NCBI GenBank assembly: GCA_002951995.1
Contig: CP019797.1
Coordinates: 1,968,501 to 2,032,500, forward strand
Direction: 5' to 3'
From: Stenotrophomonas acidaminiphila
Lineage (GTDB): Bacteria; Pseudomonadota; Gammaproteobacteria; Xanthomonadales; Xanthomonadaceae
Length of the DNA: 64,000 bases
In this document: positions 30,306-40,724 of the stretch, piece by piece
Layout: every line of letters starts with the position of its first letter
Position numbering within the stretch: position 1 is the stretch's first letter
Program-made: the position numbers and the translations under genes
The notes under the pieces: generated by a model
Seen by the model: only the letters and a program-made list of their open reading frames with translations
The model's database searches: none
Told to the model about the DNA's origin: nothing

Positions 30306-31032
30306 GCCAGCGCCTCCTGCAGCCGCATCCGGCCCTCGAGCAGCGCCTTGCCCAGCACCGCGCCGGCACAGCCGGCGGCGCGGGCGGCGGCGACGTCATC
30401 GACATCGCGCACGCCGCCGGATGCCTGCACCGCCACCCGGGCAACAACCGCGACAGGTGGGCGTACAACGCCAGGTTGGGACCGGACAGCATGCCGTCGC
30501 GGGCGATGTCGGTGCACAGCAGGTGCCGCATGCCGGCCTGTGCATAGCGCACGGCCAGTTCGTCCAGGGTCACGTCGGCGGTCTCGGTCCAGCCATGCAC
30601 CGGCAGGCGCCACACGCCGTCATCGCCCTGCCGCGTGTCCAGCGCGATCGTCAGCCGCTCGGCGCCGAATTCCTGCAGCCAGGCCAGTACCCGCGCCGGC
30701 TCGCGCACCGCCAGCGAGCCGATCACCACGCGGCTGGCGCCGGCGTCGAGAATCCGCGCCACGTCGTCGCGGTCGCGCACGCCACCGCCGGTCTGCACGT
30801 GCAAAGCGGTGCTCGTGGCGATGCGTGACAGCAGTGGTGCCAGGGTGTAGCCACCGGCGCGGGCGGCATCCAGGTCGACCAGGTGCATCCATTGCGCGCC
30901 GGCGGCGGCGAAGGCCTGCGCGCGCGGCAACGGGTCGTCGCCATAGGTCGTCTGCTGCGCGTAGTCGCCCTGCAGCAGGCGCACCACCTGGCCGTCGCGG
31001 ATGTCGAGTGCGGGATAGACGGTAAAGCTCAT
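30299..31032 (-). CDS. hisA: Phosphoribosylformimino-AICAR-phosphate isomerase, frameshifted in this sequence
   Basis: TIM-barrel isomerase of the his operon. [24 protein letters not shown] through [16 protein letters not shown] is in one frame. The end [19 protein letters not shown] to LQEALAC is in another. The shift is at the CCC run 30436-30438, where one more C (G on the coding strand) restores [12 protein letters not shown] and a 244-aa protein. The span is 734 nt, one short of a multiple of three. All other his genes but hisH are intact, so a sequencing indel is likely. Confidence 0.92.
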
Positions 31033-31630
31033 GGAAAATCGGTCTCGATGAAATTGCGCAGGATGCGCGCGCCCGGCCCGGCCGAACGCTCGGGATGGAA
31101 CTGCGCGCCGCACAGGCGGCCGCGCTGCACCACCGCGGTGAACAGGCCACCGTGGTGGCACGCGGCCACGGTATCGGAGGTGACCGGTGCGGCGTAGCTG
31201 TGCACGAAATAGGCGCTGGCGCCGGGTGTCACGCCGTCCAGCAGCGGCGACTCGCGCAGCGCAAGCAGCTTGTTCCAGCCCATGTGCGGCACCCGCACGC
31301 CCACCGCCGGGTGCAGGCGCCGCACCACCCGGGCAACAGCCCCAGGCAGTCCACCCCGCCCTCCTCGGACCCCTCGAACAGCAGCTGCATGCCCAGGCAG
31401 ATGCCCAGCAGCGGCACCTGCAGGTCGCGCAGCGGCTGCACCAGCCCCTGCGCGTGCAGCCGGCGCATGCCCTCGGCCGCGGCACCGACGCCCGGCAGGA
31501 TCACCCGCGAGGTGCCTACAAGGTCGGAAGGCTCGCGCACCATGCGCACCGCCACGCCCAGCCGTTCCAGCGCATAACGCACCGAGCCGAGGTTGGCGCC
31601 GCCGGCGTCGATCAGCCCGACCGTGCTCAC
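31029..31630 (-). CDS. hisH: Imidazole glycerol phosphate synthase, glutaminase subunit, frameshifted in this sequence
   Basis: Class I amidotransferase partner of HisF. The GTG start overlaps the hisB stop (GTGA). The first part has [11 protein letters not shown] and the nucleophile in [17 protein letters not shown]. The second, in another frame, has [16 protein letters not shown] and FHPERSAG with the catalytic His/Glu. The shift is at CCC 31328-31330; one added base gives LLPGVVRRLHP and 200 aa. The span is 602 nt, again one base short. Confidence 0.92.
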
Positions 31631-32700
31631 AACGCCCCCTTGGTCGAGGGCAGCTCGGTGCCTTCGCGGCGGATCGCCTGGCGCAGCGCGCGCGCCAGCG
31701 CCTTGAAGCAGGCTTCGACCTTGTGGTGGTCGTTGTCGCCTTCGACCTTGAGGTTGAGGTTCAGGCCGGCCGCATCGCACAGCGAGCGGAAGAAATGCGG
31801 CACCAGTTCGGTGGGCATGTCGCCCACCCGTTCGCGCCTGAACGCGCCGTCGAACACGAAGTACGGGCGGCCGCTGAAATCCAGCGCGGCGCTGGCCAGG
31901 GTTTCGTCCATCGGCAGGGTGAAGCCGTAACGGCCGATGCCACGCTTGTCGCCCAGCGCCTCGCGCAGCGCCTGGCCCAGGGCCAGGCCGGTGTCCTCGA
32001 TGGTGTGGTGTTCGTCGATATGCAGGTCGCCGCGTGCCTGCACCTCCAGCGCGAAGCCACCGTGGCGGCCGATCTGGTCGAGCATGTGGTCGAAGAACGG
32101 CAGGCCGGTGTCGATCGTCGACGCCGCCACCCTGTCCAGATCGACGGCCACGCGGATCCGGGTTTCCTTGGTGTCGCGCTGCACGACGGCGCGGCGCGGC
32201 GCATCGGCCAGTTCGTGGGCGATGCCGTCCCAGTCCCAGTCGCCGCCGAACTGCGGGGTGCGCAGCTGGAAACCCCGGATCTTCATGTTGTCCGCGAACT
32301 GGATGTCGCTGGGCCGGTCGCCGACCATCGCCGAGCGCGCCCAGTCGATCGAGCGGTCCTGCAGGTACGGCAGCATCATGCCGATGCCCGGCTTGCGGTT
32401 GGGGCTGTTGTCGGCCGGCCAGCTCGGGTCCACCAGCACGTCGCGGAACACGATGCCCTGGCTGGCGAAGATCTGCAGCATCAGGTCGTTGGGGCCGTCG
32501 AAGCTGGCCTGCGGGTAGCTGTCGCTGCCCAGCCCGTCCTGGTTGGAGACGATCACGAACTGGTAGCCGGCATCGCGCAGGCGCAGCATCGCCGGGATCA
32601 CGTTCCTGACGAAACGGATCTTCTCGAAGGCGTCGATCTGGAAATCGGCCGGCTCCTCGATCAAGGTGCCGTCGCGGTCGACGAACAGGATGGGGGTCAT
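31627..32700 (-). CDS. hisB: Bifunctional histidinol-phosphatase / imidazoleglycerol-phosphate dehydratase
   Basis: A 357-aa fusion. The N-terminal HAD phosphatase has [12 protein letters not shown] (residues ~6-17). The C-terminal dehydratase has the metal-binding HHTIEDTG and DHHKVEA motifs. Catalyses steps 7 and 9 of histidine synthesis, in the gammaproteobacterial fused form. Tightly packed between hisC and hisH with 4-nt overlaps. Confidence 0.97.
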   Translation of the reverse strand: MTPILFVDRDGTLIEEPADFQIDAFEKIRFVRNVIPAMLRLRDAGYQFVIVSNQDGLGSDSYPQASFDGPNDLMLQIFASQGIVFRDVLVDPSWPADNSPNRKPGIGMMLPYLQDRSIDWARSAMVGDRPSDIQFADNMKIRGFQLRTPQFGGDWDWDGIAHELADAPRRAVVQRDTKETRIRVAVDLDRVAASTIDTGLPFFDHMLDQIGRHGGFALEVQARGDLHIDEHHTIEDTGLALGQALREALGDKRGIGRYGFTLPMDETLASAALDFSGRPYFVFDGAFRRERVGDMPTELVPHFFRSLCDAAGLNLNLKVEGDNDHHKVEACFKALARALRQAIRREGTELPSTKGAL

Positions 32701-33779
32701 GGTGCGGACTCCAGCGTGGCAAGCACGCCCAGTACGCGCGCGTTCTGTTCAGGGGTACCCAGGGTGATGCGCAGCGCGTCGTGCAGCTGCGGCGCGCCGC
32801 GCTGGTCGCGCACCACCACCCCGGCCACCAGCAACCGCTGGAACGCGGCTTCGGCATCGGCCAGGCGCACCAGCAGGAAATTGGCGTCGGACGGGTACAC
32901 CCGGCGCACGCCGGGCAGGCGTGCCAGCGCGGCGCCCAGGCGCTCGCGCTCGGCGCGTACCACGGCGATGCGTTCGCGCGTGCGCGCCAGCGCCGCGTCG
33001 GACAGCCCCTCCAAGGCCAGCGCCGTGCATGGCGCCGGTATCGGATAGGGCGCCTGGCAACGGCGCAGCACCGCGATCAGGCTGGCATCGGCGATCACGC
33101 AGCCGACCCGTGCCGCCGCCAGCGCATGCGCCTTGGACAGCGTGCGCAGCACGGCGATGTTGTCATGGCGCGGCAGCAGGCTTGCCGCCGAAGGCTCGTC
33201 GGCGAAGTCGGCATAGGCCTCGTCGACCACCACCAGCGCCTGCCCGCGCAGCGCCACGGCCACCTGTTCGACCTGCGCCAGCGCGATGCTCCGGCCGCCG
33301 GGATTGGAGGGCGAACACAGGAACACCAGGCGTGCGTTGCCCTGCTTGGCGGTGGCGATGATGGCCTCGATGTCCGCCACCAGCCCGGCCTCGTCGTCGC
33401 GCAGCGGCACTTCCAGCGCCGGCGCGTTCTGCAGTCGCGCACTGACCGCGTACATGCCGAACACCGGTGGCGTGTACAGCACGCCATCGCGGCCGGGCAC
33501 GCACAGCGCGCGCACCAGCAGGTCGATGGCCTCGTCGCTGCCGCGCCCGACCAGCAACTGCTCGGACGTACAGCCATAGAGCGTGGCCAGGCGCTCGCGT
33601 AGCGCCTGCGGCTGCGGCTCCGGATAACGCCGGCACAGCCCGCCGGCATCGCCGGGGTTGGGCCACGCCGATTCGTTGGCATTGAGCCAGATCTCGCCCT
33701 CCAGCCGGGTGCTGCGCGCGGACGCATACCCGGCGAAGCCGCGCAGGTCCTCGCGCACCAGGTCGAGCACGCCGCTCAT
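32697..33779 (-). CDS. hisC: Histidinol-phosphate aminotransferase
   Basis: PLP-dependent class I aminotransferase, 360 aa. Recognisable features: [21 protein letters not shown] (residues ~19-39, quoted in the first part), VVDEAYADF for the PLP ring, and [14 protein letters not shown] with the PLP lysine. The start [11 protein letters not shown] overlaps the hisD stop by 4 nt. Confidence 0.96.
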   Translation of the reverse strand: MSGVLDLVREDLRGFAGYASARSTRLEGEIWLNANESAWPNPGDAGGLCRRYPEPQPQALRERLATLYGCTSEQLLVGRGSDEAIDLLVRALCVPGRDGVLYTPPVFGMYAVSARLQNAPALEVPLRDDEAGLVADIEAIIATAKQGNARLVFLCSPSNPGGRSIALAQVEQVAVALRGQALVVVDEAYADFADEPSAASLLPRHDNIAVLRTLSKAHALAAARVGCVIADASLIAVLRRCQAPYPIPAPCTALALEGLSDAALARTRERIAVVRAERERLGAALARLPGVRRVYPSDANFLLVRLADAEAAFQRLLVAGVVVRDQRGAPQLHDALRITLGTPEQNARVLGVLATLESAP

Positions 33780-35071
33780 GGCGCCACCTCCAGCCGCAGC
33801 GCGACCGCGTTGGCGTGCGCGTCCAGCCCTTCGGCGCGGGCCATGACCAGCGCGCACGGGCCGATGCCGGCAATGCCCTGCGCGCTGGCGGCCTGCACGC
33901 TGATCTGGTTCTGGAAGCTGGCCACGCTGACCCCGCTGTAGGCGCGTGCGGCGCCGGCGGTGGGCAGCACGTGGTTGGTACCCGAGCAGTAATCGCCCAG
34001 CGCTTCGGGCGTGTAGTCGCCCAGGAACACCGAACCGGCCGCCTCGACCCGCTCCAGCCAGTCGCGCGGCTGGCGCAGCGCCAGGATCAGGTGCTCGGGC
34101 GCGTAGCGGTTGGAAATGGAGAACGCCTGTTCGATGGATGCGACCTGCAGCAGCAGCGAGGCCGCCAGCGCCTGGCGGGCGATGGCCTCGCGCGGCAGCC
34201 GCGCCACCTGCCGTTCCACTTCCCCGCGCACCGCGGCGATCAGCGTGGCGTCGTCACTGAGCAGCAGCACCTGCGAATCGGGGCCGTGTTCGGCCTGCGA
34301 CAGCAGGTCGGCGGCGACGAACGCCGGGTTGGCGCCGGCATCGGCGATCACCAGCACTTCCGAAGGCCCCGCCGGCATGTCGATGGCGGCGGCGCCAGCC
34401 TGCGCCACCTGCTGCTTGGCCTCGGTGACGTAGGCGTTGCCGGGGCCGAACAGCTTGTCGCAGGACGGCACGGTCGCGGTACCCCAGGCCATCGCCGCGA
34501 TCGCCTGCGCGCCGCCGATCTTGTAGACCCGGTGCACGCCGGTCAGGCGCGCGGCCACCAGCACCGCCGGGTCGGCGGAGCCATCCCGGCGCGGCGGCGT
34601 GCACAGCACCACCTCGCGGCAACCAGCCAGTTTCGCCGGCACCCCCAGCATCAGCGCGGTCGATGGCAACGGCGCGCTGCCGGCCGGCACGTACAGGCCG
34701 ACGCGGGCGATCGGCCGGATGACCTTGCCGCAGACCACGCCCGGTGCGGTTTCCACCGAGTACGGCTGGGCCATGCCCGCGCGGTGGTAGGTGTCGATGC
34801 GCGTGGCCGCCTGCTGCATGGCGATGCGCAGTTCCGCCGGCACCGCCAGCTCGGCGGCGGCGAACTCGGCCTCGCTCACCTCGAAGCGCTCCAGCGTCAC
34901 CCCGTCCAGGCGCGCGGTGATGTCGCGCAGCGCGGCATCGCCGCCCTCGCGGACCTGCTCTATCAAGGCCGCGACGGCGGCGCGGGTCCGGGTGGCCACG
35001 GCCTGCGCCGGCCGGGTCAGCGCGCGCGCCTGGGCGTCGGCATCCAGTGCATTCCAGTCAAGGATGTTCAT
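33776..35071 (-). CDS. hisD: Histidinol dehydrogenase
   Basis: Zinc enzyme of 431 aa catalysing the last two steps. Signature blocks are [12 protein letters not shown], the [14 protein letters not shown] segment, [26 protein letters not shown], the zinc/catalytic region [10 protein letters not shown], and GTNHVLPT. Starts at MNILDWN, overlapping the end of hisG by 4 nt. Confidence 0.97.
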   Translation of the reverse strand: MNILDWNALDADAQARALTRPAQAVATRTRAAVAALIEQVREGGDAALRDITARLDGVTLERFEVSEAEFAAAELAVPAELRIAMQQAATRIDTYHRAGMAQPYSVETAPGVVCGKVIRPIARVGLYVPAGSAPLPSTALMLGVPAKLAGCREVVLCTPPRRDGSADPAVLVAARLTGVHRVYKIGGAQAIAAMAWGTATVPSCDKLFGPGNAYVTEAKQQVAQAGAAAIDMPAGPSEVLVIADAGANPAFVAADLLSQAEHGPDSQVLLLSDDATLIAAVRGEVERQVARLPREAIARQALAASLLLQVASIEQAFSISNRYAPEHLILALRQPRDWLERVEAAGSVFLGDYTPEALGDYCSGTNHVLPTAGAARAYSGVSVASFQNQISVQAASAQGIAGIGPCALVMARAEGLDAHANAVALRLEVAP

Positions 35072-35979
35072 GCCAGCGACTTCTCCACCGCCAGCACCAT
35101 CAGCCCCTGCGCACCGGCGCGCTCCAGTTCCTCGAGCCGCTGCCAGCTCAGCGCGCCGTTGCACATGGTCTGCAGGCGCACCGCGCCGCCATCGCCGGGC
35201 AGCCGCAGCAGCGGTTCGGCGTCGGGCAGCAGCCGCGCCAGCGCGTCCACGCGCTCCTCGGCCGCCGAGAACATCAGCAGTTTGCGGTCCTGCACCCTGC
35301 TCAGGCCGTCCAGGCGGCGCAGCAGCATCGCCATCAGCCCGGCGCGGGCGTCGTCCAGTTCACGCACCGGGCCGGCCAGCACCGCCTCGCTGTCCAGCAG
35401 CGTCTCCACCGGCTTGAGCTGGTTGGCCGCGAGCGTGGCGCCGCTGGACACCAGGTCGCAGATCAGGTCGGCGGTGCCCAGCCTGGGCGCGATCTCCACC
35501 GAACCGGACAGCTCCACCACCTGCGCGTCCACGCCCTTGTCCCGCAACCAGGCGGCCAGGATGGCCGGGTAACTGGTGGCGATGCGCTTGCCGGACAACT
35601 GCGCCACGCCCTGCCACTCCCAGTCCTCGGGCACGGCGATCATCAACCGGCACTGGCCGAAGCCCAGGCCGCGCAATGGCTGGTAGGCATCGGCCAGGCC
35701 CAGCTGGCGGCGCGCCTTGGCCTGCTCGTCCAGTTCATTCAGGCCGACCACGCCCAGGTCGCAGACGCCGTCTGCGATCAGCCCGGGGATATCGTCGTCG
35801 CGCACCAGCAGCAGGTCCACCGGCAGCGATTCGCCAAAGCAGAACAGCTTGTCGCGGCTCTGCCGCCAGCTCAGCCCGCAGGCGGCCAGCAGGCTGCGCG
35901 CCGGGTCGGCCAGGCGCCCGCTCTTCTGGATGGCGATGCGCAGCCGGTCGCGGGCCGGCGCGGAGGAGGAAGCACTCAT
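35068..35979 (-). CDS. hisG: ATP phosphoribosyltransferase (long form)
   Basis: First and committed step, normally feedback-inhibited by histidine. The 303-aa long form has [19 protein letters not shown] at the start, [13 protein letters not shown], the PRPP-binding region [23 protein letters not shown] (residues ~165-187), and a C-terminal regulatory ACT-like domain. Start is MSASSSAP, 11 nt downstream of the regulator stop. Confidence 0.95.
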   Translation of the reverse strand: MSASSSAPARDRLRIAIQKSGRLADPARSLLAACGLSWRQSRDKLFCFGESLPVDLLLVRDDDIPGLIADGVCDLGVVGLNELDEQAKARRQLGLADAYQPLRGLGFGQCRLMIAVPEDWEWQGVAQLSGKRIATSYPAILAAWLRDKGVDAQVVELSGSVEIAPRLGTADLICDLVSSGATLAANQLKPVETLLDSEAVLAGPVRELDDARAGLMAMLLRRLDGLSRVQDRKLLMFSAAEERVDALARLLPDAEPLLRLPGDGGAVRLQTMCNGALSWQRLEELERAGAQGLMVLAVEKSLA

Positions 35980-35989
35980 GGGTCTTGTC

Positions 35990-36316
35990 TCAGTTGGATT
36001 CGGCTTTGCGCGCGGACAGGCGCTCGATGGCGACGGCATACCCGCCGGCGCCATGCTCGAGCGAGCGCGCGACCCGGCCGATGGTGGTCACGCTCACCCC
36101 GGTCAGGTCGTAGATCTCGCGATACGGCACGCCCTTGCGCAGCAACGGCACCACCCGCCAGCGGTCGGCCATCGCCTCCAGCTCGGCCGGCGTGCACAGG
36201 TCGCGCAGGAAGGCCTGCACGTCCTGCGGCCGTTCCAGCGCGGCGAACGCGCGCGCCAATGCCTTGAGGGAAGCGTCGGAAGCCTTTTCGCGGTCAGAGT
36301 CGGGGCGCGGTTTCAT
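35990..36316 (-). CDS. hisR: TrpR-like (YerC/YecD, HisR-type) transcriptional regulator of the his operon
   Basis: A 108-aa DNA-binding protein with the TrpR-family core: [20 protein letters not shown], then a helix-turn-helix with [22 protein letters not shown]. It is first in the his operon, directly before hisG. A TrpR-type operator covers its own promoter, so it likely senses histidine and represses itself and the his genes, as proposed for HisR of Xanthomonadales. The symbol rests on that comparison. A TTG upstream would start inside the operator, so I use the ATG at 36316. Confidence 0.88.
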   Translation of the reverse strand: MKPRPDSDREKASDASLKALARAFAALERPQDVQAFLRDLCTPAELEAMADRWRVVPLLRKGVPYREIYDLTGVSVTTIGRVARSLEHGAGGYAVAIERLSARKAESN

Positions 36317-36323
36317 ACGTACC

Positions 36324-36347
36324 AATGTAATAGCGTGCTAGTACATT
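36324..36347 (-). promoter_or_regulatory. TrpR-type palindromic operator overlapping the his promoter
   Basis: AATGTACTAGC-AC-GCTATTACATT is an 11-bp inverted repeat with one mismatch. Its core TGTACTAG is that of TrpR-family operators. It lies between the -35 and the -10, covering the whole spacer and -10, and 8 nt from the regulator ATG. This explains negative autoregulation of the operon. Confidence 0.85.
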
Positions 36348-36354
36348 AGTCCAA
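36327..36354 (-). promoter_or_regulatory. Promoter of the hisR-hisGDCBHAF-hisIE operon
   Basis: TTGGAC (36349-36354) and TATTAC (36327-36332) are separated by 16 nt on the minus strand. Only 10 nt lie between the -10 and the ATG of the regulator, so the transcript would have almost no 5' leader. The -35 abuts the T tract of the hisS terminator. Confidence 0.7.
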
Positions 36355-36384
36355 AAAAGGGCGCCGGGTCAAACGCCGGCGCCC
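36353..36384 (-). terminator. Rho-independent terminator of hisS
   Basis: On the minus strand GGGCGCCGG and CCGGCGCCC form a 9-bp stem with an 8-nt loop, followed by TTTTTT (36353-36358). The T tract runs straight into the his promoter -35. A second 10-bp hairpin, AAGGCCCCGC/GCGGGGCCTT at 36397-36419, lies between it and the hisS stop. Confidence 0.88.
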
Positions 36385-36439
36385 CCGGGAAAGCAGAAGG
36401 CCCCGCGATGCGGGGCCTTTCGTTCAGCCTGCGCGGCGC

Positions 36440-37846
36440 TCAGCGCGCCATGGCGCGGGCCTGCTCCAGCTCCACCTGCAGGGTGGACGCCAGCTCGTCG
36501 CGGGCGACTTCGAACTGCTGTTCGCGCAACAGGTCCTTGACCGCAACCACGCCGCGCGCCAGCTCGTCGTCGCCGGCCAGCACCACGAAGCGGATGCCGG
36601 CCTTGGCCGCGTACTGGAACTGCTTGCCGATCTTCTTCGGCTCCATCTGCACTTCGGTATTGATGCCGCCGGCGCGCAGGCGGCGGGCGATGTCCAGCGA
36701 CTGCGGCATCGCCGCCTCGTCCATCAACGCCACCATGGCCTGCACGCTGCTCTCGGCGATGCCTTCGATCAAACCGGCCTCGCGCAGCTGCCAGAACAGC
36801 CGGGTCAGGCCGATGGAAATGCCCACGCCCGGCAGCCGGCTCTTGGTGTAGTGGCTGGCCAGGTCCTCGTAGCGGCCGCCCGAGCAGATCGAGCCGATCT
36901 GCGGGTGCTCCAGCAGGGTGGTCTCGTAGACGGTACCGGTGTAGTAATCCAGCCCGCGGGCGATGGAGAAATTCAGGCAGTAGGCGTCCTCCGGCACGCC
37001 CAGCGCCCGCACCAGCTCCAGCACCTCGCGCAGTTCGGCGGCGCCGCTGCGCAGCGATTCGCTGGCGGCGGCACCGGCCTCGGCCAGCACCGCGTCGATC
37101 CGGGCCAACGCGTCGGCATGCGATTGCGAACGCACCTCGACGAAGGCGAGGATGCGCTCCACCGCGGCCGTCGGCAGGCCGAAATCCGGGCCGACCAGAG
37201 TGTCGCGCACGTAATCGGCGCCACGCTTGTCGAGCTTGTCGACCTCGCGCAGCACCAGCGCCTGCTGCTGCGGGTCGGACACGCCCTGGGCCTCGAAGAA
37301 GCCACGCATCAGCTTGCGGTTGTTCAGCTGTACCGCGAAGCGGCCGATGCGCAGCTCGGAGAACACCGCATGGATCACCGCCAGCACCTCGGCGTCGTAG
37401 CGGATGCTCAGCGTGTCCTTGCCGATCACGTCCACGTCGCACTGGTAGAACTCGCGGAACCGGCCGCGCTGGGCGCGCTCGCCACGGTAGACCCGCTGCA
37501 TCTGGTAGCGGCGGAACGGGAAGGTCAACTCGTGCTCGTGCTCGGCCACGTAGCGCGCCAGCGGCACGGTCAGGTCGAAGCGCAGCGCCATCTCCGGCAG
37601 GCCCTTGTCGGCCGACCCGGCGGCGTTGGCCAGGGCCCCGGTGGACTGCACGAAATAGACTTGGCGCTCGGTCTCGCCGCCGGACTTGGTCAGCAGCACG
37701 TCGGACAGTTCGAACACCGGGGTCTCCACCGGCAGGAACCCGAAGCGCTCGTAGTTGCGGCGGATGACGTCCAGCATGCGCTGGAACGCAATCTGCTCGC
37801 GCGGCAGCAATTCCATGATGCCGGGCGGGGTACGGGGCTTGATCAC
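36440..37846 (-). CDS. hisS: Histidyl-tRNA synthetase
   Basis: Class II synthetase of 468 aa. Motif 2 is in [25 protein letters not shown] (residues ~115-139), and the histidine A and B regions are [10 protein letters not shown] and [10 protein letters not shown]-terminal anticodon-binding domain is present. The GTG start at 37846 is chosen since it has a GGAG ribosome site (CAGGAG, 8 nt upstream) and opens into IKPRTPPG. Its sequence fits the type found in bacteria with short N-termini. Confidence 0.96.
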   Translation of the reverse strand: MIKPRTPPGIMELLPREQIAFQRMLDVIRRNYERFGFLPVETPVFELSDVLLTKSGGETERQVYFVQSTGALANAAGSADKGLPEMALRFDLTVPLARYVAEHEHELTFPFRRYQMQRVYRGERAQRGRFREFYQCDVDVIGKDTLSIRYDAEVLAVIHAVFSELRIGRFAVQLNNRKLMRGFFEAQGVSDPQQQALVLREVDKLDKRGADYVRDTLVGPDFGLPTAAVERILAFVEVRSQSHADALARIDAVLAEAGAAASESLRSGAAELREVLELVRALGVPEDAYCLNFSIARGLDYYTGTVYETTLLEHPQIGSICSGGRYEDLASHYTKSRLPGVGISIGLTRLFWQLREAGLIEGIAESSVQAMVALMDEAAMPQSLDIARRLRAGGINTEVQMEPKKIGKQFQYAAKAGIRFVVLAGDDELARGVVAVKDLLREQQFEVARDELASTLQVELEQARAMAR

Positions 37847-37955
37847 GGGCGAAACTCCTGCAAACAGTGGGGGTGAGCGGACGCCAATTCTAGCGCCACG
37901 CCGCCCGCGCCGACCGCATGAAGTATCATGCGCCCACCTCCCCCGCTGCGACGCC

Positions 37956-38714
37956 ATGACCCGGTCCGTCCCCGGTTCCGAGCCAAACTCCGTACCGACC
38001 CCCGTTTCCGATGGAAGCGGCGCGCGCGAGTGCCTGCACTGCTCGGTGCGGCACCTGTCGGTGTGCTCGGCACTGTCCTGCGACGAGGTGCGGGCACTGG
38101 AGCAGATCACCACCTCCATGCCGGTGCCGATGGGGGCCACCCTGGCCCGCAGTGGCGAGCCGCGCGCGCATGTGTTCACGGTGACCGAGGGCGCGCTGCG
38201 GCTGGTGCGCACGCTGGCCGATGGCCGCCGCCAGGTCAACGGCTTCGTGCTGCCCGGCGACTACGTCGGCCTGAGCGGCAGCGACCACCACCGCTACGAT
38301 ATCGAGGCCATCGCCGACAGCCGGGTATGCCGGGTGCCGACCACGCAGATGCGCGACCTGCGCCAGCGCTACCCGCACCTGGAACGCAAGCTGCTGCAAC
38401 GCGCCTGCCAGGAACTGGATGCCGCGCAGGACAATGCCTTGGCGCTGGCGCGGCTGCAGCCGCCGGAACGGCTGGCCGACTTCCTGCTGCGACTGGCCGC
38501 GCGCGAGGCCGCGCTGGGCCAGGTCGGCAACCGCGTAGCGCTGCCGATGGGCCGCGGCGACATCGCCGACCACCTGGGCCTGACCATGGAAACGGTCAGC
38601 CGCACCTTCACCAAGCTGCGCCAGCAGGGGCTGATCGCCCTGCCGCAGCTGAACGTGGTCGAGATCCTCGATTTCACCGGCCTGCAGACACTGGCCAACG
38701 ACGACCTGGGCTGA
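37956..38714 (+). CDS. CRP/FNR family regulator, FNR type with [4Fe-4S] cysteines
   Basis: A 252-aa regulator. N-terminal cysteines C26, C29 and C37 (motif [13 protein letters not shown]) plus a central cysteine near residue 125 fit oxygen-sensing 4Fe-4S ligation, in the C-X2-C-X7-C spacing seen in FnrN-type proteins. A cyclic-nucleotide-fold domain follows. The C-terminal helix-turn-helix reads [21 protein letters not shown], with the E-x2-SR pattern that reads FNR boxes. An anaerobic or microaerobic regulator is the likely role. The gene is divergent from hisS. Confidence 0.86.
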   Translation: MTRSVPGSEPNSVPTPVSDGSGARECLHCSVRHLSVCSALSCDEVRALEQITTSMPVPMGATLARSGEPRAHVFTVTEGALRLVRTLADGRRQVNGFVLPGDYVGLSGSDHHRYDIEAIADSRVCRVPTTQMRDLRQRYPHLERKLLQRACQELDAAQDNALALARLQPPERLADFLLRLAAREAALGQVGNRVALPMGRGDIADHLGLTMETVSRTFTKLRQQGLIALPQLNVVEILDFTGLQTLANDDLG

Positions 38715-38803
38715 GCCCGGACGGCGTTTGACGTCACCCGCCCCGGCCCTGCAAGCTGGGCGCGACCGCCGCGCCACCGCCGGCGGCTGACCCGGGAGGC
38801 CTC

Positions 38804-39247
38804 ATGTCGCGCCCTATCGCCACACTGCTCTCGATCGCCATCGGCATTGGTTTCATGCTGCTGGTCCTCAACGCCTGGCCGGCCATCGCCGCCCATAACA
38901 CGCTCCCCACCCGGCTCGCACAGGCCGGGCTGTCCGGCAACGCGTGGTACGCCGCATTGACCGTGCAGGACTTCGTGCTCAACGTACTGCTCGCGCTGCC
39001 CGCGGCGTGGCTGCTGCGGCGACTGGGCCGCGAGCGGCTGCGCTTTCATTGCGCGCTGGCGACGCTGACGTTCGCCACCGCATTCACGGCGGCGGCCGGG
39101 CTGCCGGTGTTCGCAGCCGGGGGCTTCGTCATCGCCGGCTGGCTGCTGATGCTGGCTGCGCTGCCGGTGGCGACCTGGCTGCTGGGCCTGTCGGGGCGCA
39201 ACCGGCACCGTCCGGCCGGCCGCCTGCCGCGTCCGCGCGCCGCCTGA
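38804..39247 (+). CDS. Small membrane protein, four transmembrane segments, unknown function
   Basis: A 147-aa protein that I do not recognise. Hydrophobic segments lie near residues 5-27, 53-70, 80-101 and 108-127, followed by a basic C-terminal tail rich in Arg. Base use matches the chromosome. It is convergent with thrC, and the region between holds an inverted pair of DnaA-box-like sequences. A pathway role cannot be inferred from the neighbours. Confidence 0.65.
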   Translation: MSRPIATLLSIAIGIGFMLLVLNAWPAIAAHNTLPTRLAQAGLSGNAWYAALTVQDFVLNVLLALPAAWLLRRLGRERLRFHCALATLTFATAFTAAAGLPVFAAGGFVIAGWLLMLAALPVATWLLGLSGRNRHRPAGRLPRPRAA

Positions 39248-39319
39248 GGCCACGGGCCAGCCTGGCGCCATTTTCGCCACACCGGGGCCAACGCCCGCCG
39301 CCGCTGGCGCGGCGGGCAC

Positions 39320-39365
39320 TTGTCCACAGGCTTTCCTCGCCACGCTCCACATCCGCTGTGGACAA
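39320..39365. repeat. Inverted pair of DnaA-box-like sequences
   Basis: TTGTCCACAG (39320-39329) and CTGTGGACAA (39356-39365) form a perfect 10-bp inverted repeat, 26 nt apart, between two convergent genes. TTGTCCACA differs from the consensus TTATCCACA at one position. It could titrate DnaA or act as a hairpin at the convergent ends. Confidence 0.5.
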
Positions 39366-39382
39366 CGCGACGACCGCACGCA

Positions 39383-40681
39383 TCAGCGCAGCAGCGCGTC
39401 GCGCAGCGCGGCGTACTCCGGCGCGCAGGGCTCGGCCTGGGCCGGGCGCCGCAGCAGTTCGGCCAGTGCCGGCGGCACCGCCACCTCGCGGCCGATCAGC
39501 GGCTCGACCACGGCCTCGAACTTGGCCGGATGCGCCGTCGCCACCACCGCCCAGTGCTCGTGCGCGGCAGCCTCGCCGCTGGCGCGCAGCTGCTCCAGCA
39601 CCCGCACCGCGGTAGCGGTATGCGGGCACAGCACCTCGCCATGCCGCTGGTGGCGCGTGGCGATGGTGTCGGCGATGGCGTCGTCATCGACCGCGCGCGC
39701 GACGAACTGGGCACGCAGCACGGCGTCGTCGCCGGCATGCAGCCAGCGCAGCCGCTCGAAGTTGCTGGGCGCGCCGACATCCATGGCGTTGGCCAGCGTG
39801 GCCACGCTGGTACGGGCCTGGTAAGCGGCACCGGCGAAGTAGTCCGGCAGCACGCGGTTGGCGTTGGTGGCCAGCACGATGCGGCCCAACGGCACGCCCA
39901 GCGCACGCGCCATGACCGCGGCCATGGCGTTGCCGAGGTTGCCGGTGGGGACGACGACGTTCAGCAGCGTGTTCTGTGCGGCCTGGTGGGCCAGCGCCGC
40001 GTGGGCGTAGTACGCCATCTGCGGCAGCAGGCGGCCGAGGCTGATGCTGTTGGCCGAGCTCAATGGCACCCGCGCCTGCAGCTCGGGGTCGTTCAACGCC
40101 TGCTTGACCATGGCCTGGCAATCGTCGAACGCGCCGGCCACGCGCAGCGCGCGGATGTTGCCGCCCAGGCAGCCCAGCTGGTGCGCCTGGCGCGGCGACA
40201 CCCGTCCGTCCGGGTACAGCACCACCACCTCCAGCCCGGGCTGCCCATGGAACGCGGCGGCGACGGCCGCGCCGGTGTCGCCGGAGGTCGCGACCACGAT
40301 GGTCAACGGGCGCTCGTGGCCGGCACGCAGCCGCGACAGGCTGGCGGCCAGGAAGCGCGCGCCGAAATCCTTGAACGCGGCCGTGGGGCCGTGGAACAGC
40401 TCGAGCACGTGATCGTTGCGGGTGGCCAGGCGGCGCAATGGCGCGGGGAAATCGAAGGCCTCGGCGCAGATCCGCGGCAGCTCCGGCTCCAGTCCGTCGC
40501 CGGCGAAGAATGGCTGCAGCAGCGTGGATGCGGTATCGGCCAGCGAAGCGCCCGCCTGCAGGGTCCGGGGCGCCGGCATCTGCTGCGGCACGTAGAGACC
40601 GCCATCGGGCGCAAGGCCGGCGGCGATGGCCTGGCTGAGCGTGGCGGCGGGTGCGTTGTTGCGGGTGGAGATGAAGTGCAT
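39383..40681 (-). CDS. thrC: Threonine synthase
   Basis: PLP enzyme converting O-phosphohomoserine to threonine, 432 aa. The PLP lysine is in FHGPTAAFKDFGARF (residues ~95-109), and SGDTGAAVAAAF and GNLGNAMA are phosphate-binding segments. Third gene of the thr operon, 43 nt downstream of thrB. Confidence 0.96.
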   Translation of the reverse strand: MHFISTRNNAPAATLSQAIAAGLAPDGGLYVPQQMPAPRTLQAGASLADTASTLLQPFFAGDGLEPELPRICAEAFDFPAPLRRLATRNDHVLELFHGPTAAFKDFGARFLAASLSRLRAGHERPLTIVVATSGDTGAAVAAAFHGQPGLEVVVLYPDGRVSPRQAHQLGCLGGNIRALRVAGAFDDCQAMVKQALNDPELQARVPLSSANSISLGRLLPQMAYYAHAALAHQAAQNTLLNVVVPTGNLGNAMAAVMARALGVPLGRIVLATNANRVLPDYFAGAAYQARTSVATLANAMDVGAPSNFERLRWLHAGDDAVLRAQFVARAVDDDAIADTIATRHQRHGEVLCPHTATAVRVLEQLRASGEAAAHEHWAVVATAHPAKFEAVVEPLIGREVAVPPALAELLRRPAQAEPCAPEYAALRDALLR

Positions 40682-40724
40682 TGGGAGAGGATTCCGTGAA
40701 AGCGCCCCGCGGGAGGGCGGGGAT

